Assembly: GCA_027451705.1 (NCBI GenBank)
Contig: DAIDIT010000042.1
Location: 1 to 44,082 of the forward strand
DNA: 44,082 nt
Origin: Pseudomonadota bacterium
GTDB taxonomy: Bacteria > Myxococcota > Myxococcia > Myxococcales > JAKAPL01
Reading direction: 5' to 3'
Shown here: positions 1 to 7,188 of the stretch, piece by piece
How positions within the stretch are numbered: position 1 is the stretch's first letter
Layout: each line of letters starts with the position of its first letter
Program-made: the position numbers and the translations under genes
The notes under the pieces: generated by a model
What the model was told of the DNA's origin: nothing
Databases searched by the model: none
The model's input: only the letters and a program-made list of their open reading frames with translations

Positions 1-1350
1 CTTCGCGTTGGCCTCGCGTCGGTAGCGTGGGTCCTCGAGCAGCCTGGCGGCGTAGCGCCGGCTGTTGTCGACTCGCGCGGCCTCCAGGTCGGCGCCCGCG
101 TCGCTGGTGGTGGCCAGTATCCATTCGTCGATGGTGCGGGCGCCTACCGCCTCCATGCGCCGGTCGAGCTCGGCGAAGTAGCCCTGCATCCGCCCGTAGC
201 CCTTCGGCCGGAGGAGGTCGCTGCAGACGGTCACCGGGCAGAGGCCGAGGGCCACCGCGTCGGCGAAGTTCCGCTGGTCGATGCCCGCCGAGAAGGTGAT
301 CGGGAGTGCCCCGCCGAATGTCTCGCGGAAGCGGGCGACGAGCTGCATCGCGAGGACGTGGAGCGGCGGCCCCGACAGGTACATCTGCGCCTCGCCCGCG
401 GGAAGGAATCGGCTCTCGCCCGGAACGGGGTTCTCCACGATGAGCGTGTTTGTGAGCTTGACCCCGAAGCCGAGCCCCAGCGACGCGGCGCGGTCGCGGA
501 GCCGCCCGGTGAAGTCCACCGCGTGCTCCCAGCGCGTGTCGCGCTCGAACGCCAAGTCTGGGACTCGGTCGGCGTGGCCCAGGACGCCGTTGAGGATCCG
601 CCGCACCTCGGTGGCGCCCAGCAGCGTCGGGTTGAGCTTCACGATGCAGTGGAAGCCGTGCTCCGCTTGTAGCCATTCGATCATCCGCTCGATCTCTTCG
701 GGGGGGCAGCCGTGGAACGTCGAGAGCGTGAGGCTGTCGGCGAGATCCGTGCGGAAATCGAGGTCGCGCAGCCGGCGCCACGGTTCCGGGATCTCGCGCC
801 GCAGACGGTCGACGATCGGGCCCGCGTTCCGCATCCCATGCAGGAACGCCTGAACGCGCTCGCTCTGGATCCCGGCGAGGTCGTAGCCGGCGCTCACGTC
901 GAAGACGTAGCGCTCGAAGCCCGGGGCGAGGCCGAGGACGCCGCTCGCCGCGAGCAACTCGATGAGCATCGAGCCCTTGACGTACTCTGCCAGCGACTGC
1001 TCGAGCGTCAGCTCCTGCGACCACTCGACGTTGTAGCCCGCGGTCCGCATGTCGATGCAGGGGCGCGGGATCTTCAGCCGGTCCTGCACCTGGACGGTCT
1101 TGAGCTCGAAGATACGTGCCCCGCCGAGGAATCCAAGCACGAGGTTCTGAGCGAGCTGCGATTGCGGGCCGGCGGCGGGGCCGAGCGGCGTGGCCGCCGC
1201 GTGGCCATGGAAGCGGACGGAGAGGTCGCGTGCTCCGGGGCCGCGTACGAAGCGCCGCTCCGGGAGGTCGAAGATCGAGCCGTTCTGCGCAAGCTCGCGG
1301 AACATCCGCGTCACGAGCGCCGGGAATGGCGCGGGTACGAGATCCGCCAC
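1..1350 (-). CDS. ygfK: YgfK-family oxidoreductase (putative selenate reductase subunit), N-terminal part
   Basis: Partial: about 450 N-terminal residues are present and the rest lies beyond the left edge. The minus-strand translation carries the blocks NGSIFDLPERRF (near residue 30), ATPLGPAAGPQSQLAQN, FELKTVQVQDRL, CIDMRTAGYNVEWS, TFHGCPPEEIERMI and KLNPTLLGATEVR. These match what I know of the dihydroorotate-dehydrogenase-like barrel at the start of YgfK. Full-length family members are roughly 1,000 residues and add Fe-S and FAD/NAD(P)H domains, which cannot be checked here. An in-frame TGA at 1381-1383 leaves GTG 1350 as the only good start before the conserved part; it has no strong ribosome-binding site. 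YgfK is typically inherited with ssnA, ygfM and xdhD in anaerobic purine catabolism clusters, and homologues of those lie at 10769-15752. It is divergently arranged with the fused molybdenum hydroxylase at 1431. The family's selenate activity is a database label; the actual substrate is unknown. Confidence 0.85.
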   Translation of the reverse strand, partial: MADLVPAPFPALVTRMFRELAQNGSIFDLPERRFVRGPGARDLSVRFHGHAAATPLGPAAGPQSQLAQNLVLGFLGGARIFELKTVQVQDRLKIPRPCIDMRTAGYNVEWSQELTLEQSLAEYVKGSMLIELLAASGVLGLAPGFERYVFDVSAGYDLAGIQSERVQAFLHGMRNAGPIVDRLRREIPEPWRRLRDLDFRTDLADSLTLSTFHGCPPEEIERMIEWLQAEHGFHCIVKLNPTLLGATEVRRILNGVLGHADRVPDLAFERDTRWEHAVDFTGRLRDRAASLGLGFGVKLTNTLIVENPVPGESRFLPAGEAQMYLSGPPLHVLAMQLVARFRETFGGALPITFSAGIDQRNFADAVALGLCPVTVCSDLLRPKGYGRMQGYFAELDRRMEAVGARTIDEWILATTSDAGADLEAARVDNSRRYAARLLEDPRYRREANAK

Positions 1351-1412
1351 GCGTCCATCTAGCCGGTCTTCCGACGCGAATCAAAGCGGGACGGGTGATT
1401 TCGGAGTGCGCA

Positions 1413-1426
1413 GGGAGTACACTCCC
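1413..1426. promoter_or_regulatory. Perfect palindrome in a divergent intergenic region (possible operator)
   Basis: GGGAGTACACTCCC has two perfect 6-bp arms around a 2-bp centre. It lies in the 80-bp gap between the divergent ygfK-like gene and the fused dehydrogenase, ending 4 bases before the GTG at 1431 and overlapping its likely ribosome-binding site (GGGAG). A protein bound here could block both transcription and translation initiation of the dehydrogenase. No regulator gene is next to it and the palindrome was not found upstream of the operon starting at 10769, so a regulatory role is inference. Confidence 0.35.
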
Positions 1427-1430
1427 CGCC

Positions 1431-4013
1431 GTGCGCCTCGAGGTGAACGGGCTCCTGCGGAACGTGGCGCCCGAGCCCGAGCGGACTCTGCTGTACGTCT
1501 TGCGCGAGGAACTCGGGCTCACCGGCGCCAAGTACGGCTGCGGGGAGGGCGAGTGCGGCATGTGCACGGTGCTGCTCGACGGACAGCCGGTCCATGCCTG
1601 CGTCACGAGGCTCGCGGAGGTCTCCGGGCGGAAAGTGACGACCATCGAGGGGCTCTCGGGCGACGGGTTACACCCCGTGCAGCGGGCGTTTCTCGAGGAA
1701 GGCGCCCTGCAATGCGGCTACTGCACGCCGGGGATGATACTCACGGCGTCGGCGCTGCTCGCGCGCAACCCCCGTCCCGACGACGCGGCGATCGCGGCAG
1801 CGCTCGAGGGAAACGTCTGCCGCTGTGGCGCCCACCCCCGCATCCTTCGCGCCGTGAAGCGGGCCGGTGCCGTGCCGGGGGCCGCGGTGGGTGAGGTGCC
1901 CCAGCAATCGCTCGAAGCGGACCCGACCGTGCCGTGGGACCAGCTCCAGCCGGGCGCCGCGCCGTACTTCGACGTCCTCGGGGAAGGGATCGTCGCCGTG
2001 GTCCCTCCCGGGCCGAGCCCGCGGGGACTGCCACGGGGGGGCGCCTGGGTCCACCTCGGGACCCGCGGAATGGCGACGGCGTTCACCGGGAAGATCGAGA
2101 TGGGGCAGGGCGCGCGGACCGGGCTCTCGCTGTTGGTCGCCGAGGAGCTGCGGCTGCCGCTCGAGGCGGTGCGCCTCGTCATGGGCGACACCGATGTCGT
2201 GCCGTGGGATGTGGGGACGTTCGGGAGCATGTCGACGGCAATCGCCGGGCAGGACCTGCGCGCGGCCGCGGCGGCGCTGCGGGAGCGGCTCGCGCTCCGG
2301 GCGGCCCGCCAGTGGGGGATCGACCGGAGTCGCCTCGACCTCGAGGGCGGCCTCGTGCGCGGCCCGGACGGGAGGACGGCCGCGTACCGGGCGCTGGTCG
2401 AGGGCCTTCGTGCGGTCGAGCAGGCGACAGGCGCACCGCCGCTCACGGCCGCGGAGGCGTGGACGGTCGCGGGCCGGGAGACGCCGATGCTCGGCCGGTA
2501 CGAGGCGGTGACGGGGAAAAAGCGCTTCCCGATCGACCTCGCCCGGCCGGACCTCTGGCACGGGCGCGTGCTGCGGCCGCCGGAGGTCGGGGCGAAGCTG
2601 CGGGGGGCCGACGTCTCCCTCGCGAAGGCGCTCGGCGCAACGGTCGTCCTGGAAGCCGGCTTCGTCGGGGTCGCCGCGCCGTCGCTCCACGAAGCGTCCG
2701 CCGCGCTCGCCGCGATCCGCGCCGACTGGGACTACACGCCCCAGCCCTCGGAGGGCGAGTTGGACGCGTTCCTGAGGTCGCACCCGATCGAGGGCAAGGG
2801 CTGGGAGGACAGCCCGGTCCACGACGTTGCCGGGGACAGCACCCGCGCGCTCGTGGCGTCGCCGCTGCGGGTCGAGGCGACCTACCGAACCGCGTACATC
2901 GCGCACGTGCCGGCCGAGGCGCGGTCTGCGATCGCGGAGTGGCGCGGGGAAAGGGTCTCGATCTGGACCGGGACGCAGCGACCCTTCGGAACGCGGGCGG
3001 CGGTCGCCGCGGCGCTCGGGATCCCCGATTCCCGCGTCCACGTCGTTGCGGGCGACATGGGTGACGGCTTCGGTGGAAAGCAGGGGGCCGACGCGCCGAT
3101 CGAGGCGGCGCGCCTGGCCCGGGCGGCGAAGCACCCGGTCAAGGTCGTCTGGGGGCGCGACGAGGAGACCGCGAGCGCCTACTTCCGGCCTGCCGCGCTC
3201 GTCGACGTCCGCGCCGGCGCCGGAAAGGACGGTCGCCTGCGCGCGTGGGAGCAGACGACGTGGAACGCCGGGGCGGCGGCGCTCTCGACCCCCTACGACG
3301 TCGCCGACCGGAGCGTGCACTTCCTGCCCGCCGAATCGCCGCTGCGGCAGGGGCCGTACCGATCGCTCGCGGCGGTCGCGAACAACTTCGCCCGCGAGTC
3401 GGCCATGGACGAGCTGGCCGCGGCGAGCGGGCTCGACCCGCTCGAGTTCCGGCTGCGCAACCTCGGCCACGACGACCGGCTCGCCGCAGTGCTGCGCGCC
3501 GCGGCGGAGCGGGCGGGTTGGAGTGGCCGGAGTGTCCGCGAGGGCGTCGGCTGGGGCCTCGCTTGCGGCTTCGAGAAGGGCGGCCGGGTCGCCACCTGCG
3601 CCGAGGTCGACGTCCGTGCCGGCCTCCGCGTCCTCAGACTCGTGACCGCATTCGACTGCGGTGCGATTGTCAACCCGGATGGCGTACGGGCGCAGGTCGA
3701 GGGGGCCGCGATCATGGGTCTCGGCGGTGCGCTGTTCGAGGCGATCCACTTCGAGAACGGGCGCATCCTGAACGGCAAACTGTCGCGCTACCGCGTCCCG
3801 CGCTTCTCGGACTTGCCGCAGATCGACGCCGTACTCGTCGGTCGGCCCGCCGCGCCGTCCGCCGGGGCGGGCGAGACGCCCATCATCGCGATCGCTCCCG
3901 CCATAGCGGCGGGCTGCTTCGCGGCGTCCGGGCGCCGCCTCCGGTCGCTCCCGCTGCTGGCCGAGTGGGACCCGTCGCGCCCGAGTTCCGAGCCTCACTT
4001 GCCGTCGAAGTAG
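1431..4013 (+). CDS. Fused 2Fe-2S / molybdopterin-binding dehydrogenase (IorA-IorB-like)
   Basis: This is an 860-residue fusion. Residues 1-140 form a 2Fe-2S protein: plant-type cluster Cys37, 42, 45 and 57, second cluster Cys95, 98, 130 and 132 (QCGYCTPG, CRCGAHPRI). From about residue 195 it is a molybdenum-hydroxylase large subunit in the isoquinoline 1-oxidoreductase (IorB) order. The block FTGKIEMGQGARTGLSLL and GDTDVVPWDVGTFGSM come before the hammerhead-like domain (VTGKKRFPIDL, about residues 360-450). GDGFGGKQGADAPIEAARLA follows, and GAGETPI near the C terminus supplies the expected catalytic Glu. CRCGAHPRI is of the IorA type rather than the xanthine dehydrogenase type. GTG 1431 was chosen because homology starts there (VRLEVNGLLR); GTG 1395 and 1443 are alternatives. 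The substrate is unknown; its position next to ygfK suggests an N-heterocycle such as a purine. It lacks an FAD domain, so electrons must leave through another protein. The 3-prime end overlaps the convergent gene by 19 bp. Confidence 0.88.
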   Translation: MRLEVNGLLRNVAPEPERTLLYVLREELGLTGAKYGCGEGECGMCTVLLDGQPVHACVTRLAEVSGRKVTTIEGLSGDGLHPVQRAFLEEGALQCGYCTPGMILTASALLARNPRPDDAAIAAALEGNVCRCGAHPRILRAVKRAGAVPGAAVGEVPQQSLEADPTVPWDQLQPGAAPYFDVLGEGIVAVVPPGPSPRGLPRGGAWVHLGTRGMATAFTGKIEMGQGARTGLSLLVAEELRLPLEAVRLVMGDTDVVPWDVGTFGSMSTAIAGQDLRAAAAALRERLALRAARQWGIDRSRLDLEGGLVRGPDGRTAAYRALVEGLRAVEQATGAPPLTAAEAWTVAGRETPMLGRYEAVTGKKRFPIDLARPDLWHGRVLRPPEVGAKLRGADVSLAKALGATVVLEAGFVGVAAPSLHEASAALAAIRADWDYTPQPSEGELDAFLRSHPIEGKGWEDSPVHDVAGDSTRALVASPLRVEATYRTAYIAHVPAEARSAIAEWRGERVSIWTGTQRPFGTRAAVAAALGIPDSRVHVVAGDMGDGFGGKQGADAPIEAARLARAAKHPVKVVWGRDEETASAYFRPAALVDVRAGAGKDGRLRAWEQTTWNAGAAALSTPYDVADRSVHFLPAESPLRQGPYRSLAAVANNFARESAMDELAAASGLDPLEFRLRNLGHDDRLAAVLRAAAERAGWSGRSVREGVGWGLACGFEKGGRVATCAEVDVRAGLRVLRLVTAFDCGAIVNPDGVRAQVEGAAIMGLGGALFEAIHFENGRILNGKLSRYRVPRFSDLPQIDAVLVGRPAAPSAGAGETPIIAIAPAIAAGCFAASGRRLRSLPLLAEWDPSRPSSEPHLPSK

Positions 4014-4618
4014 CCCGGGTATCCGTACTTCAGGGTGTCGGCGGTGAAGGTGTCCCCCTCCGACATCTTGTCCACGACGTACCAGCGCCCGTGGAACTGC
4101 CCGAGCAGGTACGCGGCCTTCTCGCCCGTGTAGTCGCCGCCTTCCTGGATCTGGTAGCTGTCCTCCGAGGTGTCGACGACGACCGTGCCGTGCACGGCGG
4201 GCGTGACCTTCTGGACCGTGAACGCCTTTAGGTAGAAGTTGTCCTTGGCCCAGTACCAGGGCGCCATGCTGTGGCGCTCCTCCCCGAGCCGCCGCTTCAC
4301 CTGGGCGATGGTCTCGAGGGTCTTCGGGTGGGTCAGCGCTCGGACCTCCTTCCACTTCTTGGCCTTGACGGCGTCGAGGTAGGTGACGAGGGTCGACTTC
4401 GCGGCGTCGAGCGTCGACTGATCGAGCTTCGGCGGCGGCTCCGTCGGCGCCGCCTCGGAGGGCGGCTTGGCGTGGTGGTGCTTGGGGGGGGGGACGGCGA
4501 CGTCCTCGTCGTCGTCGTCGTCCTTGGCGTTTGCCTGCGCCCGGGCCCTCTGCGCCGAGGCCACCAGGGTCAGCGCCGCGAGCGCGCTCGCGGCGATGCC
4601 GAATGCGGAGGTTCTCAT
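3995..4618 (-). CDS. Exported hypothetical protein, acidic/proline linker and C-terminal NTF2-like domain
   Basis: The product has 207 residues. Residues 1-27 look like a signal peptide ending at AQA, so it should be periplasmic or outer. An acidic stretch (DDDDDEDV), a Pro/His linker and a compact domain from about residue 70 follow. The domain's pattern of helix then strands (TLVTYLDAVKAKKWKEV ... DFT/WYVVDK) resembles SnoaL/NTF2-like folds, but this is a visual impression only. The coding strand contains a run of ten C at 4484-4493 that encodes the PPP of the linker. Slippage there would frameshift everything downstream. The gene is convergent with the fused dehydrogenase (19-bp overlap) and is 117 bp from the divergent helicase gene. 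The function is not recognised. Confidence 0.75.
   Translation of the reverse strand: MRTSAFGIAASALAALTLVASAQRARAQANAKDDDDDEDVAVPPPKHHHAKPPSEAAPTEPPPKLDQSTLDAAKSTLVTYLDAVKAKKWKEVRALTHPKTLETIAQVKRRLGEERHSMAPWYWAKDNFYLKAFTVQKVTPAVHGTVVVDTSEDSYQIQEGGDYTGEKAAYLLGQFHGRWYVVDKMSEGDTFTADTLKYGYPGYFDGK
4484..4493. repeat. Ten-base G/C homopolymer inside the exported hypothetical gene
   Basis: A run of ten G on the plus strand (ten C on the coding strand) encodes consecutive prolines in the linker of the exported protein. It is followed within 20 bases by a GTC trinucleotide repeat encoding the Asp run. Homopolymers this long are slippage-prone. It could make the gene phase-variable, or be an assembly-error hotspot. 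Confidence 0.6.
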
Positions 4619-4735
4619 GGGAACGGATCCTAGGAAGGCCTGCGCGAAGGGTCAAGGAAGACCCTTGCCGCAACCGCACCGGGGTTCCGCGGGCGGCCAA
4701 ATGACTCGTATCCGACGCTCAGCCCACGTATAAGC

Positions 4736-6712
4736 ATGGGCCGTTTTCTCCACCGCGATCCGCAATCGATGACCGAAGCTCACGACAGCCCCCCGGCAAC
4801 CTTCGAATCGCTCGGCCTGTCGCTGCGGGCGCTCGAGGCGGTGGCACACGCGGGCTTCGCGAGCCCGACCCCGATCCAGGCGCTCGCCATTCCTCCGGCG
4901 CTCGCCGGCCGCGACGTGATCGGCTGTGCCGCGACAGGGACGGGGAAAACCGCTGCCTTCGTGCTGCCGATGATCGAGCGCCTCGTCGGACGCCGGGGAA
5001 CGCGCGCGTTGATCCTCGCGCCGACGCGCGAGTTGGCGCTCCAGATCGGGACAGAGATCCGGAGGCTCGGCGCGCGGCGCGGCTTCGGGGCGACGGCGGT
5101 CGTCGGCGGACTGTCGTTCAGCGCGCAGGTCCAGGAGTTTCGGTACGGGAGGTCGGCGATCGTCGCCACGCCGGGCCGACTCGTCGACCATCTGGAGCGG
5201 CGCACCGTTCGCCTCGACCAGGTCGAATGCCTCGTCCTCGACGAGGCGGACCGGATGCTCGACATGGGCTTCGCGCCGCAACTCGAACGCATCCTGGCCG
5301 CGCTTCCGGCCCGCGACGGACGGCCGCGCCAGACGCTCCTCTTCTCGGCGACCATGGCTGGGGAGGTGGCCAAGTTCGCGTCCAGCCACCTCGTCGACCC
5401 GGTCCGCGTGGCGGCGAACCCGAGCGGCACCGCGGCGCCGCGGGTCGAACAGTGCGTCTACCTGGTGCCGCAGGGCGAGAAAACGGCGCTGCTGCTGGCG
5501 CTACTCGCCCGGGACGACGCCTCGACCCTGGTGTTCGCGCGAACCAAGCGGCGGGCCGATCGTCTGGCCGAGGCGCTCGTCCGTGCAGGGCACGCGGCCG
5601 CCTGCATCCACGCCGACCGATCGCAGCTCCAGCGGCGCCAGGCCCTGCAAGGGTTCTCGCGCGGGCACTACCGGATCCTCGTCGCGACCGACATCGCCGC
5701 GCGCGGCATCGACGTCGCGGACATCGGTCACGTCGTCAATTTCGATCTCCCGTTCGTGGCCGAGGACTACGTTCACAGGATCGGTCGCACCGCCCGCGCG
5801 GCCAAGAGCGGCCGGGCCTCGAGTTTCGTCTCCTCGGAGGACCTCGGTGCGCTCCGGGCAATCGAGCGCCTCCTTCGAGGGCCTGTTCGGCGTGGCGAGT
5901 TGCCGGCGGGAATCCGGGCGGAGACGGTTCGGGAGGCGGCGGTCCATCGGCCGGGGTCCGTGCGACCACAGCCGGGGAAGCACGCCGGCATCGGATCGAA
6001 GCACGGGCGGCAGCATCCGACCGGGCCAGGTCCGGGTCGGGAAAATCCGGGACGTCGGCAGGTACAGCCCGGGCCCAGCGATGGCCGGCGGCCGGATTGG
6101 GAGCGGCCGGCCCAGGGGAGGCCCTCGACTCGCTGGGCGCCGCGAGACGACACCTCCGGGTCGCCCATTCGCCATCCGCAATCCGGCGCCTCGCGGATTG
6201 ACGGGCGTCTTGGGCAAAGCGGCGACGCCGGGGCGAGATCCGGGTATCCCGACCGGGCGTCGCGTTGGCCCGCGCGCGGCGGTTCCGCTCGGATGGACCG
6301 CCCGTCCGCGGCCGCGCCGCCGGGCCGACCGGCCGATCGGCCGCGGCAGATGCCGGCGCCTCACCCGCCGGTGCGCGTTCGGGGAGAAGGCAGGTCCAGT
6401 CCGAAAGACCGGCGCTTCCCGCCGCGGCCGTCGAGCACCGCTGCTGCGGCAGCCGGAAAACCGGCCTCGCCCGCGAGACCCCCGCCCCTCCGGACGGCGG
6501 AAAGCGGGAAGCCGCGCCGCGACGATCGGCCCGGACGACCGACCGGACGTTCCGGCGAGCGCGGCCCGGCGTCGCCTCAGATCTGGCGCAATCCGGCGCA
6601 TCCGGGCGGGCAGAAGCCGGCGCCCGCGACCGACCGCGCGCGAAGCGGGACGAATCCCACCCGAGTCATGTCGCCGCGCCCGGGGACCTGGCGACCCCGC
6701 GGACAGCGCTGA
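4736..6712 (+). CDS. rhlE: DEAD-box ATP-dependent RNA helicase with long basic low-complexity tail
   Basis: Residues up to about 385 form a complete RhlE-type helicase core. FESLGLS and the Q motif PTPIQ come first, then ATGTGKT (motif I, about residues 66-71), PTRELA, TPGRLVDHL, DEAD at 169-172, SAT, VFARTKRRADRLAE, ATDIAARGIDV and HRIGRTAR (from His347). It should unwind RNA in ribosome assembly or mRNA decay. Residues 386-658 are a disordered Arg/Pro/Gly/Ser-rich tail of about 270 residues, much longer than in typical RhlE. Such tails bind RNA and can drive condensation. ATG 4736 is given; ATG 4769 (MTEAHDSP) is equally plausible, since neither has a clear ribosome-binding site and a TATAAG just before 4736 may be a -10 box. 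A hairpin terminator belonging to the opposite-strand small gene lies just downstream. Confidence 0.9.
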   Translation: MGRFLHRDPQSMTEAHDSPPATFESLGLSLRALEAVAHAGFASPTPIQALAIPPALAGRDVIGCAATGTGKTAAFVLPMIERLVGRRGTRALILAPTRELALQIGTEIRRLGARRGFGATAVVGGLSFSAQVQEFRYGRSAIVATPGRLVDHLERRTVRLDQVECLVLDEADRMLDMGFAPQLERILAALPARDGRPRQTLLFSATMAGEVAKFASSHLVDPVRVAANPSGTAAPRVEQCVYLVPQGEKTALLLALLARDDASTLVFARTKRRADRLAEALVRAGHAAACIHADRSQLQRRQALQGFSRGHYRILVATDIAARGIDVADIGHVVNFDLPFVAEDYVHRIGRTARAAKSGRASSFVSSEDLGALRAIERLLRGPVRRGELPAGIRAETVREAAVHRPGSVRPQPGKHAGIGSKHGRQHPTGPGPGRENPGRRQVQPGPSDGRRPDWERPAQGRPSTRWAPRDDTSGSPIRHPQSGASRIDGRLGQSGDAGARSGYPDRASRWPARGGSARMDRPSAAAPPGRPADRPRQMPAPHPPVRVRGEGRSSPKDRRFPPRPSSTAAAAAGKPASPARPPPLRTAESGKPRRDDRPGRPTGRSGERGPASPQIWRNPAHPGGQKPAPATDRARSGTNPTRVMSPRPGTWRPRGQR

Positions 6713-6730
6713 GGGGCCGAGGCCGCGCGC

Positions 6731-6772
6731 GAAAACGACGAAGCCGCCCCGGGCGGTACCCGGAGCGGCTTC
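6731..6772 (-). terminator. Rho-independent terminator of the small Lys-rich gene
   Basis: Positions 6740-6772 form a long hairpin. GAAGCCGC pairs with GCGGCTTC, then after a 1-nt mismatch CCGGG pairs with CCCGG around a 5-nt loop. On the minus strand the stem is followed by GTCGTTTTCG, a short U-tract. This makes it an intrinsic terminator about 29 bases after the stop of the minus-strand gene at 6801-6968. It may also end helicase transcripts from the other side. Confidence 0.75.
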
Positions 6773-6800
6773 GAACAGCCCTCGAAGAAGGGGCGCCTGC

Positions 6801-6968
6801 TTACTTCTTGTCGGCCTTCTTGGCGGCGCCCTTCTCCTTCTTCTCGTGCTTCATCTTCTTCGCCTTCTTCTCCTTCTTGGCCTTGGCGGGCTTCTCCGCC
6901 TTCTCGCCCGCGAAGGCGTTGGCGGCGAAAGGAGTGGCGAGGGCGGCGATCAGCAGGAACTTCTTCAT
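6801..6968 (-). CDS. Tiny lysine-rich exported protein
   Basis: The product has 55 residues. MKKFLLIAALATPFAANAFA is a good signal peptide, leaving a mature chain of about 34 residues that is nearly half Lys with Glu and Ala (KAEKPAKAKKEKKAKK and similar). ATG 6968 has a well-placed GGAG ribosome-binding site at about 7 bases; a longer in-frame reading from 7007 would put the signal peptide internally. The gene has its own terminator (6731-6772) and an AT-richer upstream region, so it is probably an independent, possibly abundant transcript. The mature peptide should be unstructured and highly basic. It could bind lipopolysaccharide, nucleic acid or other polyanions in the periplasm; no family is recognised. 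Confidence 0.75.
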   Translation of the reverse strand: MKKFLLIAALATPFAANAFAGEKAEKPAKAKKEKKAKKMKHEKKEKGAAKKADKK

Positions 6969-7050
6969 GGCAGTTCTCCGGTTTGGGGTGGACAGTTCAT
7001 CCAACAATCATCCTAATCAAGCACGTCGCGTGCCACGGCCCAAGTTATTG

Positions 7051-7065
7051 AGTTCATTTGGAACT
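7051..7065. promoter_or_regulatory. Small inverted repeat in the 6969-7188 intergenic region
   Basis: AGTTCATTTGGAACT has perfect 5-bp arms and a 5-nt spacer. It lies in an unusually AT-rich 220-bp stretch between the divergent Lys-rich peptide gene and plsB. A second short inverted repeat, GAAACG ... CGTTTC, is at 7070-7089. Either could be an operator or part of a leader hairpin. Apart from these repeats and a degenerate FNR-like half-site at 7007-7020, I see nothing definite here. Confidence 0.25.
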
Positions 7066-7188
7066 GATGGAAACGTCCCGGGGCGTTTCTCCTCACCCTG
7101 GGGCTCGCTGTCCCACTTCTCCCCGGCCTCGCACCCCAACCGGAAGAAGTGGACGGCGGCGGCGCTTTCGGCCTAAGAGTCGCCAGCG

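Noticed and set aside
1668-4700. A 1,010-codon open frame on the minus strand opposite the fused dehydrogenase
   Set aside because: Third-position GC makes antisense frames open. The translation is Arg/Ala/Pro/Gly-rich with no domain, while the plus strand has clear family motifs.
4701-4734. ATGACT and TATAAG as a sigma70 promoter for the helicase
   Set aside because: The spacer is about 22 bp, too long for a normal promoter. Only the -10-like element is mentioned in relation to the start choice.
7007-7020. Degenerate FNR-like site (ATCAT-CCTA-ATCAA)
   Set aside because: Only 8 of 10 positions match. For the minus-strand gene the geometry would put the start almost at the ATG, removing its ribosome-binding site; for plsB the leader would be long. 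Not enough to claim.
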